This document shows, one piece after another, positions 1 through 7,172 of a DNA stretch of 64,000 bases. The notes beneath the pieces are model-generated. The model had not been told where the DNA came from, did no database searches, and saw nothing but the letters and a program-made list of their open reading frames with translations. Origin of the DNA: Paraburkholderia sp. BCC1884 (GTDB taxonomy: Bacteria > Pseudomonadota > Gammaproteobacteria > Burkholderiales > Burkholderiaceae); the NCBI RefSeq assembly GCF_900996225.1, contig NZ_CAAJGL010000156.1:124001-188000 (forward strand). Reading direction: 5' to 3'. Numbering within the stretch: the stretch's first letter is position 1; every line of letters starts with the position of its first letter. Position numbers and translations under genes: made by a program.

Positions 1-146
1 TCGTGGAAGCGGCATCCGATTCGTCGACACTCGTCTTCATGCTGATCGGCATCGGCTTCCTCTTGCCGGTGATGATCGGCTACAACCTCTATCAGTACTA
101 CATCTTCCGCGGCAAGGTGCTGACCGGCTCTCACGCCGGGGAATGA
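1..146 (+). CDS. cydB: Cytochrome bd ubiquinol oxidase subunit II, C-terminal end (partial)
   Basis: Only the last 47 codons are present, read in frame from base 3; the gene enters from the left edge. The visible peptide has one membrane-spanning segment (TLVFMLIGIGFLLPVMIGYN) followed by YQYYIFRGKV, which matches the usual C-terminus of CydB-family quinol oxidase subunits, where the last helix ends in a Tyr-rich stretch and an FRGK motif. CydB is the second membrane subunit of the bd-type terminal oxidase that reduces oxygen with quinol electrons. A strong hairpin follows directly, so this is probably the last gene of its operon. Being so short, it could also be a CydB-like paralogue such as CioB. 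Confidence 0.75.
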   Translation, partial: VEAASDSSTLVFMLIGIGFLLPVMIGYNLYQYYIFRGKVLTGSHAGE

Positions 147-160
147 ATCCCTGCGCAAAA

Positions 161-205
161 GGGCGGTGGTGATATCAGGCAACGCTGCCCCTATCACCAC
201 CGCCC
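161..205. terminator. Hairpin terminator between convergent genes
   Basis: Two 14-base arms at 161-174 and 192-205 are perfect reverse complements, separated by 17 bases that can form a further small stem. The hairpin lies 15 bases after the cydB stop and 30 bases beyond the 3' end of the opposite-strand DUF3331 gene. It therefore probably ends transcription from both sides, although neither flank has a long T-run. Confidence 0.7.
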
Positions 206-235
206 GTCATTCAAGCTACGACAACGACGCTCCGG

Positions 236-649
236 TCACATCCCGACGGCGTTGTTGAGCACGCTGCCGAGAATCATCGCGCCGACATTCAGCGGCGCGG
301 GCCGGCAAGGACGCGGCTTGTAGATCGCGTCGCCGCGTTTGATCGATTGTCCGCTCAAGGCGCACACACCCGTTACGCGTGCCCGGCTCGCATGCCAGAC
401 CTGATCGCCATAGGAGCAGTGCGTCGGGTCGCGCCATGCCACCGTCGCAGTGGACTGCGTGGGCCGGTCGATCACGCGGACCTGAACCTCGAAGCGTTGT
501 CCCATGACCGGTAAATGGCAACCCCAAGGCTCCTTGCGCGCGATGGCCGCCTCGACGGCGTGGTTACCGACCTCCGCGTCGCCGGACAATACGGATAGCA
601 AACCAAGCGTCCGCAACCACGGATCGGTGAAATGCGCTTTCTCCAGCAT
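236..649 (-). CDS. DUF3331 domain protein
   Basis: A 137-residue protein of unknown function. Its second half (about residues 66-130) carries the pattern of DUF3331: a WRDP motif, then YGDQVW, then a Cys-containing segment with a CALSGQSIKRGDAIYKPR core and a terminal MILGSVL. As I know it, the family is essentially restricted to Burkholderiales and comprises small soluble proteins with conserved Trp and Cys residues. The ATG at 649 is preceded by AGGAGTG, a good ribosome-binding site. It lies 32 bases after a small unassigned ORF and may share transcription with the AraC-type regulator upstream. The function is unknown. Confidence 0.7.
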   Translation of the reverse strand: MLEKAHFTDPWLRTLGLLSVLSGDAEVGNHAVEAAIARKEPWGCHLPVMGQRFEVQVRVIDRPTQSTATVAWRDPTHCSYGDQVWHASRARVTGVCALSGQSIKRGDAIYKPRPCRPAPLNVGAMILGSVLNNAVGM

Positions 650-681
650 GGTGACACTCCTGTTTCAGGTACTCCGGTTGA

Positions 682-876
682 TCAACGGGCGGCGTCATAG
701 CCGTCGCCGGCGATTGCCTCGAGAGCGTGCAACGCGTACGGCATGTAGAGATGGCCGGGCGCATCGCCTGCTCGATTCATCGGCAGCCATTCGTCGCGCG
801 CTACGCCGACGTCGGACTGCCGCAGGAAAACTGCACTGACTTTCAGAAACTCGCCAACCTGGCTAGCGATCGACAT
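682..876 (-). CDS. Possible small protein overlapping the AraC regulator end
   Basis: A 64-codon ORF whose ATG lies inside the last codons of the upstream AraC-family gene, in another frame, with a 14-base overlap. The next gene on the same strand begins 32 bases after its stop. The product has an apolar N-terminal third and no recognisable domain. The position between two genes of the same orientation, coupled to the upstream stop, is what a real small gene would show. No family match is recognised and no clear ribosome-binding site was found, so it may be a chance ORF. Confidence 0.35.
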   Translation of the reverse strand: MSIASQVGEFLKVSAVFLRQSDVGVARDEWLPMNRAGDAPGHLYMPYALHALEAIAGDGYDAAR

Positions 877-1822
877 TCGCTTTCATCCTCCAGCAATACG
901 GGGTTTCGCCAACGAGGCGTTTGAACACGGTTGTAAAGTGAGCCTGGGAGCGAAAGCCGCAGCTCAGCGCCACATCGAGCACGTTGTGTCGCGACTCGAG
1001 CAGGAGCTGCTGGGCGTGGTCGATCCGCCGGCGTAAAAGGTATTCGTGCGGGCGCATGCCGGTTGCGCGACGGAATTGCGACGCGAAGTGCATCCGCGTC
1101 AATCCCGTGCTATTGGCGATGTCGGCAAGCCCGATCGATTCGGACAGGTGCGCGTCGATATAGTCGATCGCGCGACTGAGCCGCCACGAAGGCAAGGCAC
1201 TCGCTTCACGCGCTTTGCGCTCCGTCACCGTGAAGTGCCGAGCAATCACGCGCGACACGATCGCGAGACTCACGCTGTCGGTGAAGACCTTGCCGAGCGT
1301 GGCGTCGTCGGACTGCGAGACGGCCAGCGCCTGGCCCAACCGTTCGAGTGCGGGATCGCGCACGAGCTTCGGATCGTCGATACGGATGTCGCCCGTGTGC
1401 GAGCGGCCGAAAGTGTCCTCGAAGCATTCGCCCATGACCTGCTGCGAGACGAACAGATGCAACACGTCCGCCGCGGACTCGAACACCGCGCTGCACGGCA
1501 CGCTCGGCGCGGTGATCTGAATCGCACCTGCCGTGACGCGTCCGCGAACCAGGGTGCGCCCGGCATGCGCGAAGCTGAGCGACGTGCACTTGAGGTTCAT
1601 CGCGATGCAATGATGCGCGGTGTTGCCGGGGTTGATGACTTCGAGAGACCCGCCGTCGTTGCGTATCCACCGCGACACGAGGATGTTGCTACGCTGAGAT
1701 GCGGCGGCGTGCCCCTCGTGACTCGGGTCGCGCCATGCATGCTCCATGCCGATCGAGCTCACGCGACTTCTATGGATAACGTCGAGGGCGGGTTCGGGAG
1801 ACGAAGAGAACGAACTGATCAT
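863..1822 (-). CDS. AraC-family transcriptional regulator
   Basis: A 319-residue protein with the two-part layout of AraC/XylS regulators. The first roughly 190 residues resemble the sensor half of AraC-type regulators of catabolic genes. The C-terminal 100 residues (about 215-315) hold two helix-turn-helix motifs, with LADIANSTGLTRMHFASQFR in the first and the family signature around DVALSCGFRSQAHFTTVFKR in the second. The ATG at 1822 follows an AGGAAG ribosome-binding site. No structural gene target is obvious: downstream are only a small ORF and a DUF3331 gene. A palindrome about 265 bases upstream (2086-2103) is a candidate operator for it or another regulator. Effector unknown. Confidence 0.85.
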   Translation of the reverse strand: MISSFSSSPEPALDVIHRSRVSSIGMEHAWRDPSHEGHAAASQRSNILVSRWIRNDGGSLEVINPGNTAHHCIAMNLKCTSLSFAHAGRTLVRGRVTAGAIQITAPSVPCSAVFESAADVLHLFVSQQVMGECFEDTFGRSHTGDIRIDDPKLVRDPALERLGQALAVSQSDDATLGKVFTDSVSLAIVSRVIARHFTVTERKAREASALPSWRLSRAIDYIDAHLSESIGLADIANSTGLTRMHFASQFRRATGMRPHEYLLRRRIDHAQQLLLESRHNVLDVALSCGFRSQAHFTTVFKRLVGETPYCWRMKANVDR

Positions 1823-2165
1823 GATCGGTCTTCCTGAATGAGTGATGTGACGGTGCGGCTTTGAACAGGCACCGCGATGACTCCAAGGTAACGCACCGCA
1901 AACACGTCAACTAGCCCTACATACGGTTGCCTGGAATGACCAATGGTTCGATCCACTCATATGCAGGTTTAGTCTCGCAGAGCGACGCGCAGGCAGTACG
2001 CAGCCGTGCCTGGCGCGGACTGGCGGCAGAACCGATGAAAAAAAGTGGGATTTGGAGCGCGTCTCTGAACCGAAACGGTGGTCGACTCATACGAACGTAT
2101 GAGCCGGATCGTGCCTGGGCCGGGGCGGCCCGCCTTCGACGATGACAGCCTGCAGCCGGGTTCGC
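1823..2165. other. Intergenic region upstream of the AraC regulator
   Basis: 343 bases lie between the start of the AraC-type gene and the end of the response regulator gene. No coding ORF is convincing here. The region holds one perfect palindrome (2086-2103) and presumably the promoter of the AraC-type gene. A 72-codon ORF at 1927-2145 lacks any family features. Confidence 0.6.
2086..2103. promoter_or_regulatory. Palindrome, candidate operator
   Basis: CTCATACG and CGTATGAG are perfect 8-base inverted arms around a central AA. It sits 63 bases beyond the response regulator stop and about 265 bases upstream of the AraC-type gene start. The size and symmetry fit a dimeric repressor or response-regulator site rather than a terminator, since there is no loop or T-run. 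Confidence 0.4.
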
Positions 2166-2858
2166 TCAGGCGCGCGTGCCGCGCGCCGCTACCGTCGCAT
2201 TGCTTTGCGGCGGCTTGACGCCAAGCGCTTCGGCTTTCAGCACGAAGTCCGCCAGCGAACGCGCGCCCATCTTGCGCATGGCCTGTCCACGGTGAATCTT
2301 GACGGTGATTTCGCTCAGATTCATTTCGCCGGCAATCTGCTTGTTCATGAGGCCGGCAGCGACAAAGGCCATCACTTCGCGCTCGCGCGCCGTCAGCGAA
2401 TCGTAGCAACGACGCAAATCGCCGACGACACGGCTGACTTCGCGCCGCTCTTCGTCTCTCGCGAGCGCATGCGTGACAGCGTCCAGCATGTCCTGATCGC
2501 GAAACGGCTTGGCCAGAAAATCCGTCGCGCCCGCCTTCATGGCCTTGACGGTCATCGCAATGTCGCCGTGCGCCGTCATGAAGACGATCGGCAAGCCCAG
2601 CTGGCTCTCGGCAATCTGTTCCTGGACGGCGAGTCCGCTTTGCCCTTTGAGGCGGACATCGAGAATCAGGCAGCTCGGCACGTCGGGCATGTCATAGGCG
2701 AGAAACTCCTGCGCGGTGCCGAAAGTGGCAACGGCCAGCCCCACCGAACGCAACAACATGCTGACGGCCTCGCGCATCGATTCGTCGTCATCCACGACAT
2801 AGACCATGGTGGTGAGCGCCGCGTTTTTATCGTCCTGGCTCGTAGTGCTACTGCTCAT
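2166..2858 (-). CDS. FixJ/NarL-type response regulator
   Basis: A 230-residue two-domain regulator. Residues 18-125 form a receiver with acidic pocket D23-D25, phosphoacceptor D67, T95 and K117. Residues about 155-215 form a LuxR-type helix-turn-helix (LTAREREVMAFVAAG followed by NKQIAGEMNLSEITVKIHR), the FixJ subfamily arrangement. The reading frame extends further upstream, but that extension merely overlaps the kinase gene out of frame. The start chosen is the ATG at 2858, preceded by AAGGGAGATGTC. It overlaps the kinase stop by 11 bases, so the two are translationally coupled. It is the likely output partner of the upstream kinase. Regulated genes are not evident. Confidence 0.9.
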   Translation of the reverse strand: MSSSTTSQDDKNAALTTMVYVVDDDESMREAVSMLLRSVGLAVATFGTAQEFLAYDMPDVPSCLILDVRLKGQSGLAVQEQIAESQLGLPIVFMTAHGDIAMTVKAMKAGATDFLAKPFRDQDMLDAVTHALARDEERREVSRVVGDLRRCYDSLTAREREVMAFVAAGLMNKQIAGEMNLSEITVKIHRGQAMRKMGARSLADFVLKAEALGVKPPQSNATVAARGTRA

Positions 2859-5055
2859 GACATCTCCCTTCATCGACTGGCAGGATGAACTGCAGCATCG
2901 CGCCGCCTGTTTCCGGCGATTCGGCCCAGATACGGCCACCGTGGGCCTCCACGATGGAGCGGCAGATCGACAGACCCATCCCCATCCCCTCGGCCTTGGT
3001 CGTAAAAAACGTACTGAAGAGCCGGTCCGCATTCTCTTCGCCGATGCCCGTGCCCGAGTCCTGCACGACGACCTGCGCATGCTCCGGGTCGGCCAGACGC
3101 GTGGCGAGACGCAGCTTGCGCGCGCCGCCGACGTCGGCCATTGCCTGCACGCTATTCATCAGCAGGTTGACCAGCACCTGCTGCAATTGCACCCGGTCGC
3201 AACATACGATGGCCGACGGCTCGTCGAGTTCCAGTTGCAACTCCACCCGATGACGTTCGAACTCGCGCCGCATCAGCTCCACCGATTCGCTGACGATCCC
3301 ATTGAGATCCACCGAAGTCGGACTACGGTCACGCTTTTTCGCCATTGCGCGGATGCGCTGGATGATTTCACTGGCGCGCTTCGCGTCGCGAATCATTTGC
3401 GTGACCGACTGCTCCACTTCCCCGAGTTCGGGCGTGGGACGATTCAGCCAGCGCAACGCCGCGCCGCCGCAAGCCGCCACGGCGGCGATCGGCTGCGTCA
3501 CCTCGTGCGCAATCGACGCGGCGAGTTCTCCGAGCAGGGTAACGCGCGTCACGTGCGCGAGTTCGGCGCTCGAACGCGCGAGCGCTTCCTGGGCAAGCTT
3601 TGTTTCGGTAATGTCCATTAGCGCGCCGACGTATTCGGAGCCGCCGGATCGCGGCGTATTCAGATGGGCGACATAGTGAACATATTTGACGCTACCGTCC
3701 GGCATTGCAAGGCGGTGTTCCACGTCGACCAGCCCGGCCCCGCCATTTCCCTGTTCAAACGCGCCACGCACCAGCGCGCGATCGTCGGGATGCGTACGCG
3801 CGAGAATTGCCTCGATCGAAGGCTCGACTTCGGGCGGGTAATCGAAAATCCGGTAGGCCTCGTCCGACCACCACATCGACGACTCATCGGCAAAGTGGGT
3901 GGCGATACTGCCGGTACGGCTCAGACGCTGCGCATCCAGCAGAAACGCCTCGCTGCGTTCGAGCGCCTGCTCGGCCTGCTTGCGCTCCTCGATATCGGTA
4001 TTCACGCCGTACCAGCGCAAGATCATGCCGGCCTCGTCGCGTAACGGTTCCGCACCGAGGTGCATCCAGCGATAGACGCCTGGGCGCGTGCGGATACGCG
4101 AGACGTTCTCGAACGATGTCCCCGCCGCGATCGCCGTTTGCCAGTCGCGCTGCATCTGCGGCAGATCGGCCGGATGCACGATCGCCGACCAGACATCGGT
4201 GCCGTTCTCGCCCTCTTCGAGCGTCACGCCCATATCGTTCCAGCGGCGATTGATGAAGGTGAGCCTGCCGTCGCCCGAACAACTCCAGACCATGCCGGGG
4301 ATCGCGTCGATGGTCGCGCGCAGTTCTTCCTGCTGACGCTGAAGCTTGGCCTCCATCTCCTTGCGCTTCGTGATGTCGTTATTGGTGGCCAGCACCGCGC
4401 GCGGCGCGCCGGTGGCGTCGCGCCATAGCGCCGAACGGCTCGAAATCACCACGACGCTGCCGTCGTGCCGCACTCGCTGCAATTCGCCATGCCAGCGGTT
4501 GGTGCGCAGCAGTTCGTCGCGAATCTGTTCGACCGGCACCGCCGACGAGGTCTGCGTCAGCGTATGAATGGATTTGCCGAGCGCCTGTTGCGCCGTCCAG
4601 CCGTATAGGGCCTGGGCACCGTGATTCCAGAATGTGATGCGGTCGTTCATGTCGTGCACGACGATGGCGTCGTGCGCGAGATTGAGGAGTTCGACCTGCT
4701 CCTGCAGCGTCGTGGTGGCGGCCTGGTTGCGCAGACTCAGAAAGGAGGTGGTGCCGATCGCCACCAGACTGACCAGGCAGCGCGCAATCGCACCGCTCGT
4801 ATAGCCCGAGTCGTGCGACATCGCGAAGCCGAGCAAGGTCAGCGCCACACATCCCAGCGCGGCGGCGAGGGTGGCCTGGCGATTATTGGTCGAGGCGACC
4901 AGCAGCACCACCACCACGTAGAACACGGCGACTGCGATATCGAGCGGCGTCAGCGCGTCGATGCCGAACACGACCAGCGCAATGACGGCGGCGAGCGTCG
5001 TCACGAGACTCGAGTCGCGGTTCGCGATGGGCAGGGCGCGCGGGAACGTTTTCAT
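2848..5055 (-). CDS. Membrane PAS-domain sensor histidine kinase
   Basis: A 735-residue kinase. About four membrane helices lie in residues 15-110, followed by three PAS/PAC units (about 124-235, 255-375 and 385-500). The dimerisation/phosphoacceptor segment has H517 in SIAHEVTQP, and the ATPase domain has an N-box near N634, DSGTGIG (about 666-672) and GMGMGLS (690-696). This is the FixL/DctB-like class. The reading frame is open for another 48 codons to a GTG at 5199, but the extension is Cys/Pro/Arg-rich and unlike a kinase N-terminus, so the ATG at 5055 is preferred although it has no strong ribosome-binding site. It ends overlapping the response regulator start. The signal sensed is unknown. 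Confidence 0.88.
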   Translation of the reverse strand: MKTFPRALPIANRDSSLVTTLAAVIALVVFGIDALTPLDIAVAVFYVVVVLLVASTNNRQATLAAALGCVALTLLGFAMSHDSGYTSGAIARCLVSLVAIGTTSFLSLRNQAATTTLQEQVELLNLAHDAIVVHDMNDRITFWNHGAQALYGWTAQQALGKSIHTLTQTSSAVPVEQIRDELLRTNRWHGELQRVRHDGSVVVISSRSALWRDATGAPRAVLATNNDITKRKEMEAKLQRQQEELRATIDAIPGMVWSCSGDGRLTFINRRWNDMGVTLEEGENGTDVWSAIVHPADLPQMQRDWQTAIAAGTSFENVSRIRTRPGVYRWMHLGAEPLRDEAGMILRWYGVNTDIEERKQAEQALERSEAFLLDAQRLSRTGSIATHFADESSMWWSDEAYRIFDYPPEVEPSIEAILARTHPDDRALVRGAFEQGNGGAGLVDVEHRLAMPDGSVKYVHYVAHLNTPRSGGSEYVGALMDITETKLAQEALARSSAELAHVTRVTLLGELAASIAHEVTQPIAAVAACGGAALRWLNRPTPELGEVEQSVTQMIRDAKRASEIIQRIRAMAKKRDRSPTSVDLNGIVSESVELMRREFERHRVELQLELDEPSAIVCCDRVQLQQVLVNLLMNSVQAMADVGGARKLRLATRLADPEHAQVVVQDSGTGIGEENADRLFSTFFTTKAEGMGMGLSICRSIVEAHGGRIWAESPETGGAMLQFILPVDEGRCHEQ

Positions 5056-5377
5056 GACGGCCGGATTAATGCACGACCGAACGAAAAGCGGACATGACGG
5101 GACGCAAAGGCGTGGACATAAGGCTTTCGACACAGGCGTGGGTGAGCAAATACCGGTAGCCTGCCGCCAGGAAAACAGCCGGGTTGGCTGTCCGGACACA
5201 TGACACTCAGACCTACCGGTGACCGATAGCTTTCAATCTGATTTGCATCATGCGCGAGCCCGCGTCGATGGTGGTACTTATTTTTCCTTAAACCTTCAAA
5301 AAAACCGGCCCTGCCCGCACCCCGGCGAACAACCCCCGGTGGGCCTGACCACGGGGGTTCCGGGGAAGCCGGCGGCC
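5056..5377. other. Intergenic region between kinase start and PRC-barrel gene end
   Basis: 322 bases without a convincing gene. The part next to the PRC-barrel gene holds a stem-loop and an A7 run that fit a terminator for that minus-strand gene. The remainder is presumably the promoter of the kinase/regulator pair. Nothing else was recognised. Confidence 0.55.
5298..5359 (-). terminator. Probable terminator after the PRC-barrel gene
   Basis: On the minus strand, just past the stop at 5378, arms at 5331-5342 and 5349-5359 pair as an AACCCCC-GTGG/CCACGGGGGTT stem with one bulged base. A T7 run (A7 at 5298-5304 on the plus strand) follows about 27 bases later. The distance to the T-run makes the assignment moderate. 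Confidence 0.45.
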
Positions 5378-5815
5378 TTAATGGTGGCCGTAGTCCTTAC
5401 GTGCGATGGGAACGGTGCGCACCTTCGTGTACTGGAACACCGGCATCGCCTTGACCACGTCGCGCGTGGCGCCGGCCCAGACGAGCTTGCCGTCCACATA
5501 GTCCAGTTGCGACATGGGAATCGCCACGTCGTGCTGGGACACGCCCAGGAACTGGTGCGCCGCCACGATAGCGAACGAAACGGCGTTATCCGGCGCGATG
5601 ATGATGTCGTGCAACACGCCGACCTTCTCGCCGTTGTCGTTGTAGATGGTCTTGCCCAGCAGACTTTTCTTGGTGCTCCAGCCTTCCACGATCAGTTGCG
5701 CCTGCTCCACGCTGACGCCGATGGTCTGCGCGCCGGCAACCTGCGCGCTCGCGGATTGGCCCATTGCGCCCAAGGTCGAGGCGGCCAGAAATACGAGTGC
5801 CCACTTCAGCTTCAT
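5378..5815 (-). CDS. Exported PRC-barrel domain protein
   Basis: A 145-residue protein with an N-terminal signal peptide (residues 1-24, MKLKWALVFLAASTLGAMG, with cleavage expected after ASA). A PRC-barrel-like domain runs from about residue 45 to 130, recognisable by LLGKTIYNDNGEKVGVLHDI followed by alternating beta segments. PRC-barrel proteins in proteobacteria are small beta-rich modules, here probably periplasmic. The reading frame extends upstream, but the ATG at 5815 is preferred because it is preceded by GGAG and opens the signal peptide. The gene lies 142 bases downstream of the efflux operon on the same strand and may be co-transcribed with it. Specific function unknown. Confidence 0.75.
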   Translation of the reverse strand: MKLKWALVFLAASTLGAMGQSASAQVAGAQTIGVSVEQAQLIVEGWSTKKSLLGKTIYNDNGEKVGVLHDIIIAPDNAVSFAIVAAHQFLGVSQHDVAIPMSQLDYVDGKLVWAGATRDVVKAMPVFQYTKVRTVPIARKDYGHH

Positions 5816-5957
5816 GATTTTTACTCCAGAGAATGAATCGATTAAAAATGCCCGTTTGCAAGCCGGGGACGGCGCCGCGCCGCGGCTGCCCCAGGTCGCG
5901 CTGACCCACACTTTGCACGCATCGCAGCGAGTCCGTTTTCCAATTCGCACGATGACG

Positions 5958-6920
5958 TCAAGGTTCGCCGCGCGGCTGCAGCGTCACCGTGCAGGTCATG
6001 CCCATGGCGAGCTTCAGTCCGGCCGGAATCTGGTCCAGATGCACCCGCACCGGCACGCGCTGGGCAAGCCGCACCCACGTGAAAATCGGGTTGACGTCCG
6101 CGAGGAGGTCGCCGCCGGTCGGGTTGTCGCGGTCCGCGATTCCGCTCGCAAGACTTTCGACATGGCCCACGATGTCCTTGCCGCCCGACAAGAGCCGCAC
6201 CACCGCCCGGTCGCCCACCTGCACGTTGGGCAGCTTGGTTTCCTCGAAATAGCCGTAGACCCAGAACGAATGGGAGTCGATGAGCGCCATGCGCGCCGTA
6301 CCGGCCGTGGCGAAGTCGCCGGGATAGAGGTTCAGATTGGTGATGAAGCCGTCGGACGGCGCGCGCACCTCGCTGCGCGCCAGGTTCAGCGCCGCCGTCT
6401 GCTGCGCGACCACGGCGGCTTTGTAGGCCGCTTCGGCCGCGCTATAGGCGGCCTGGTCGGCGGCATACGACGCGGCCGACTGCCTGGCGAGCGAGGCCGA
6501 ATCGGCGCGGCTTTCGTCGGAGATCACGTCGCCGGCCAGGTTGGCGCGGCGCGCGGCCTGGGCGCGCTTCATGGCGAAGCCCGACTCGCTGCCGGCCATC
6601 TGCGCTTTGGCTTGCGCCACCTGCGCCTGGGCTCGCAGCAGATCGGCGTCGGCTTGCGCGAGGGCGTAGTGGAAGCGCGCCGGATCGAGCACGAACAGAA
6701 TGTCGCCCTTGCGCACCAGCTGGTTGTCCTTCACGCGCACGTCGGCGACCAGACCGGAGACGTCGGTGGCGACCTGCACCACGTTCGCCCGCACCCGGCC
6801 GTCGCGGGTCCAGGGCGAAAACATGTAGTCGACCCATAACAGGCGAACCAGCGCGATCGCCACCACCAGAAGGGTAAGCGTGAAGACTGCGCGCAGGATG
6901 GATTGCTTGGTCATCGTCAT
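5958..6920 (-). CDS. HlyD-family periplasmic adaptor of aromatic acid-type efflux pump
   Basis: A 320-residue membrane fusion protein. One N-terminal anchor helix (residues 8-30) is followed by SPWTRDGRVRANVVQVATDVSG-type sequence, the first half of the split lipoyl domain. Next come an Ala-rich coiled-coil hairpin (about 85-180) with the second lipoyl half (SEVRAPSDGFITNLNL), and then beta-barrel sequence. The pattern closely follows AaeA/EmrA-type adaptors that work with FUSC permeases. It is the last gene of the order FUSC, outer-membrane channel, DUF1656, adaptor, which together would span the envelope and export aromatic carboxylates or similar compounds. Substrate not determinable from sequence. 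Confidence 0.88.
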   Translation of the reverse strand: MTMTKQSILRAVFTLTLLVVAIALVRLLWVDYMFSPWTRDGRVRANVVQVATDVSGLVADVRVKDNQLVRKGDILFVLDPARFHYALAQADADLLRAQAQVAQAKAQMAGSESGFAMKRAQAARRANLAGDVISDESRADSASLARQSAASYAADQAAYSAAEAAYKAAVVAQQTAALNLARSEVRAPSDGFITNLNLYPGDFATAGTARMALIDSHSFWVYGYFEETKLPNVQVGDRAVVRLLSGGKDIVGHVESLASGIADRDNPTGGDLLADVNPIFTWVRLAQRVPVRVHLDQIPAGLKLAMGMTCTVTLQPRGEP

Positions 6921-6971
6921 TTAACGGGGTTGGCGGTCAGTGAATTCAGGAGTGCGGGTTTGGCGCGCGCG

Positions 6972-7172
6972 TCATTGCCAGAAAAGCAGCGAGGCGCCGC
7001 TGAACATCGCCGCGAACAACGCAACGCGAAACAGGCCAGGGTGCCAGGTCAGTCGATAGAAATCGAGTCTCGCGAGGATCAGGTCCAGTACGACGAACAC
7101 CACCACGCACTCCGCCAGGATCGGCAGCAGGCCGGGCACGAGCAGCGAAAACAGATCAATTTCGCGCGGCAT
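6972..7172 (-). CDS. DUF1656 small inner-membrane protein (AaeX-like)
   Basis: A 66-residue protein with two membrane helices (about residues 12-32 and 45-63) and the family opening MPREIDLF. DUF1656 proteins such as AaeX are encoded between FUSC permeases and HlyD adaptors and are considered accessory to the pump. The reading frame extends 26 codons further upstream, but that part is charged and overlaps the previous gene, so the start is placed at 7172. It overlaps the end of the outer-membrane channel gene by 17 bases, indicating coupled translation. Confidence 0.85.
   Translation of the reverse strand: MPREIDLFSLLVPGLLPILAECVVVFVVLDLILARLDFYRLTWHPGLFRVALFAAMFSGASLLFWQ

Noticed and set aside
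1927-2145. A 72-codon ORF upstream of the AraC gene
   Set aside because: It covers the palindrome at 2086-2103 and has neither a convincing start signal nor a recognisable product.
5056-5199. A longer histidine kinase starting at the GTG at 5199
   Set aside because: The extra 48 residues are Cys/Pro/Arg-rich and unlike a membrane kinase start. The ATG at 5055 directly precedes the first membrane helix.
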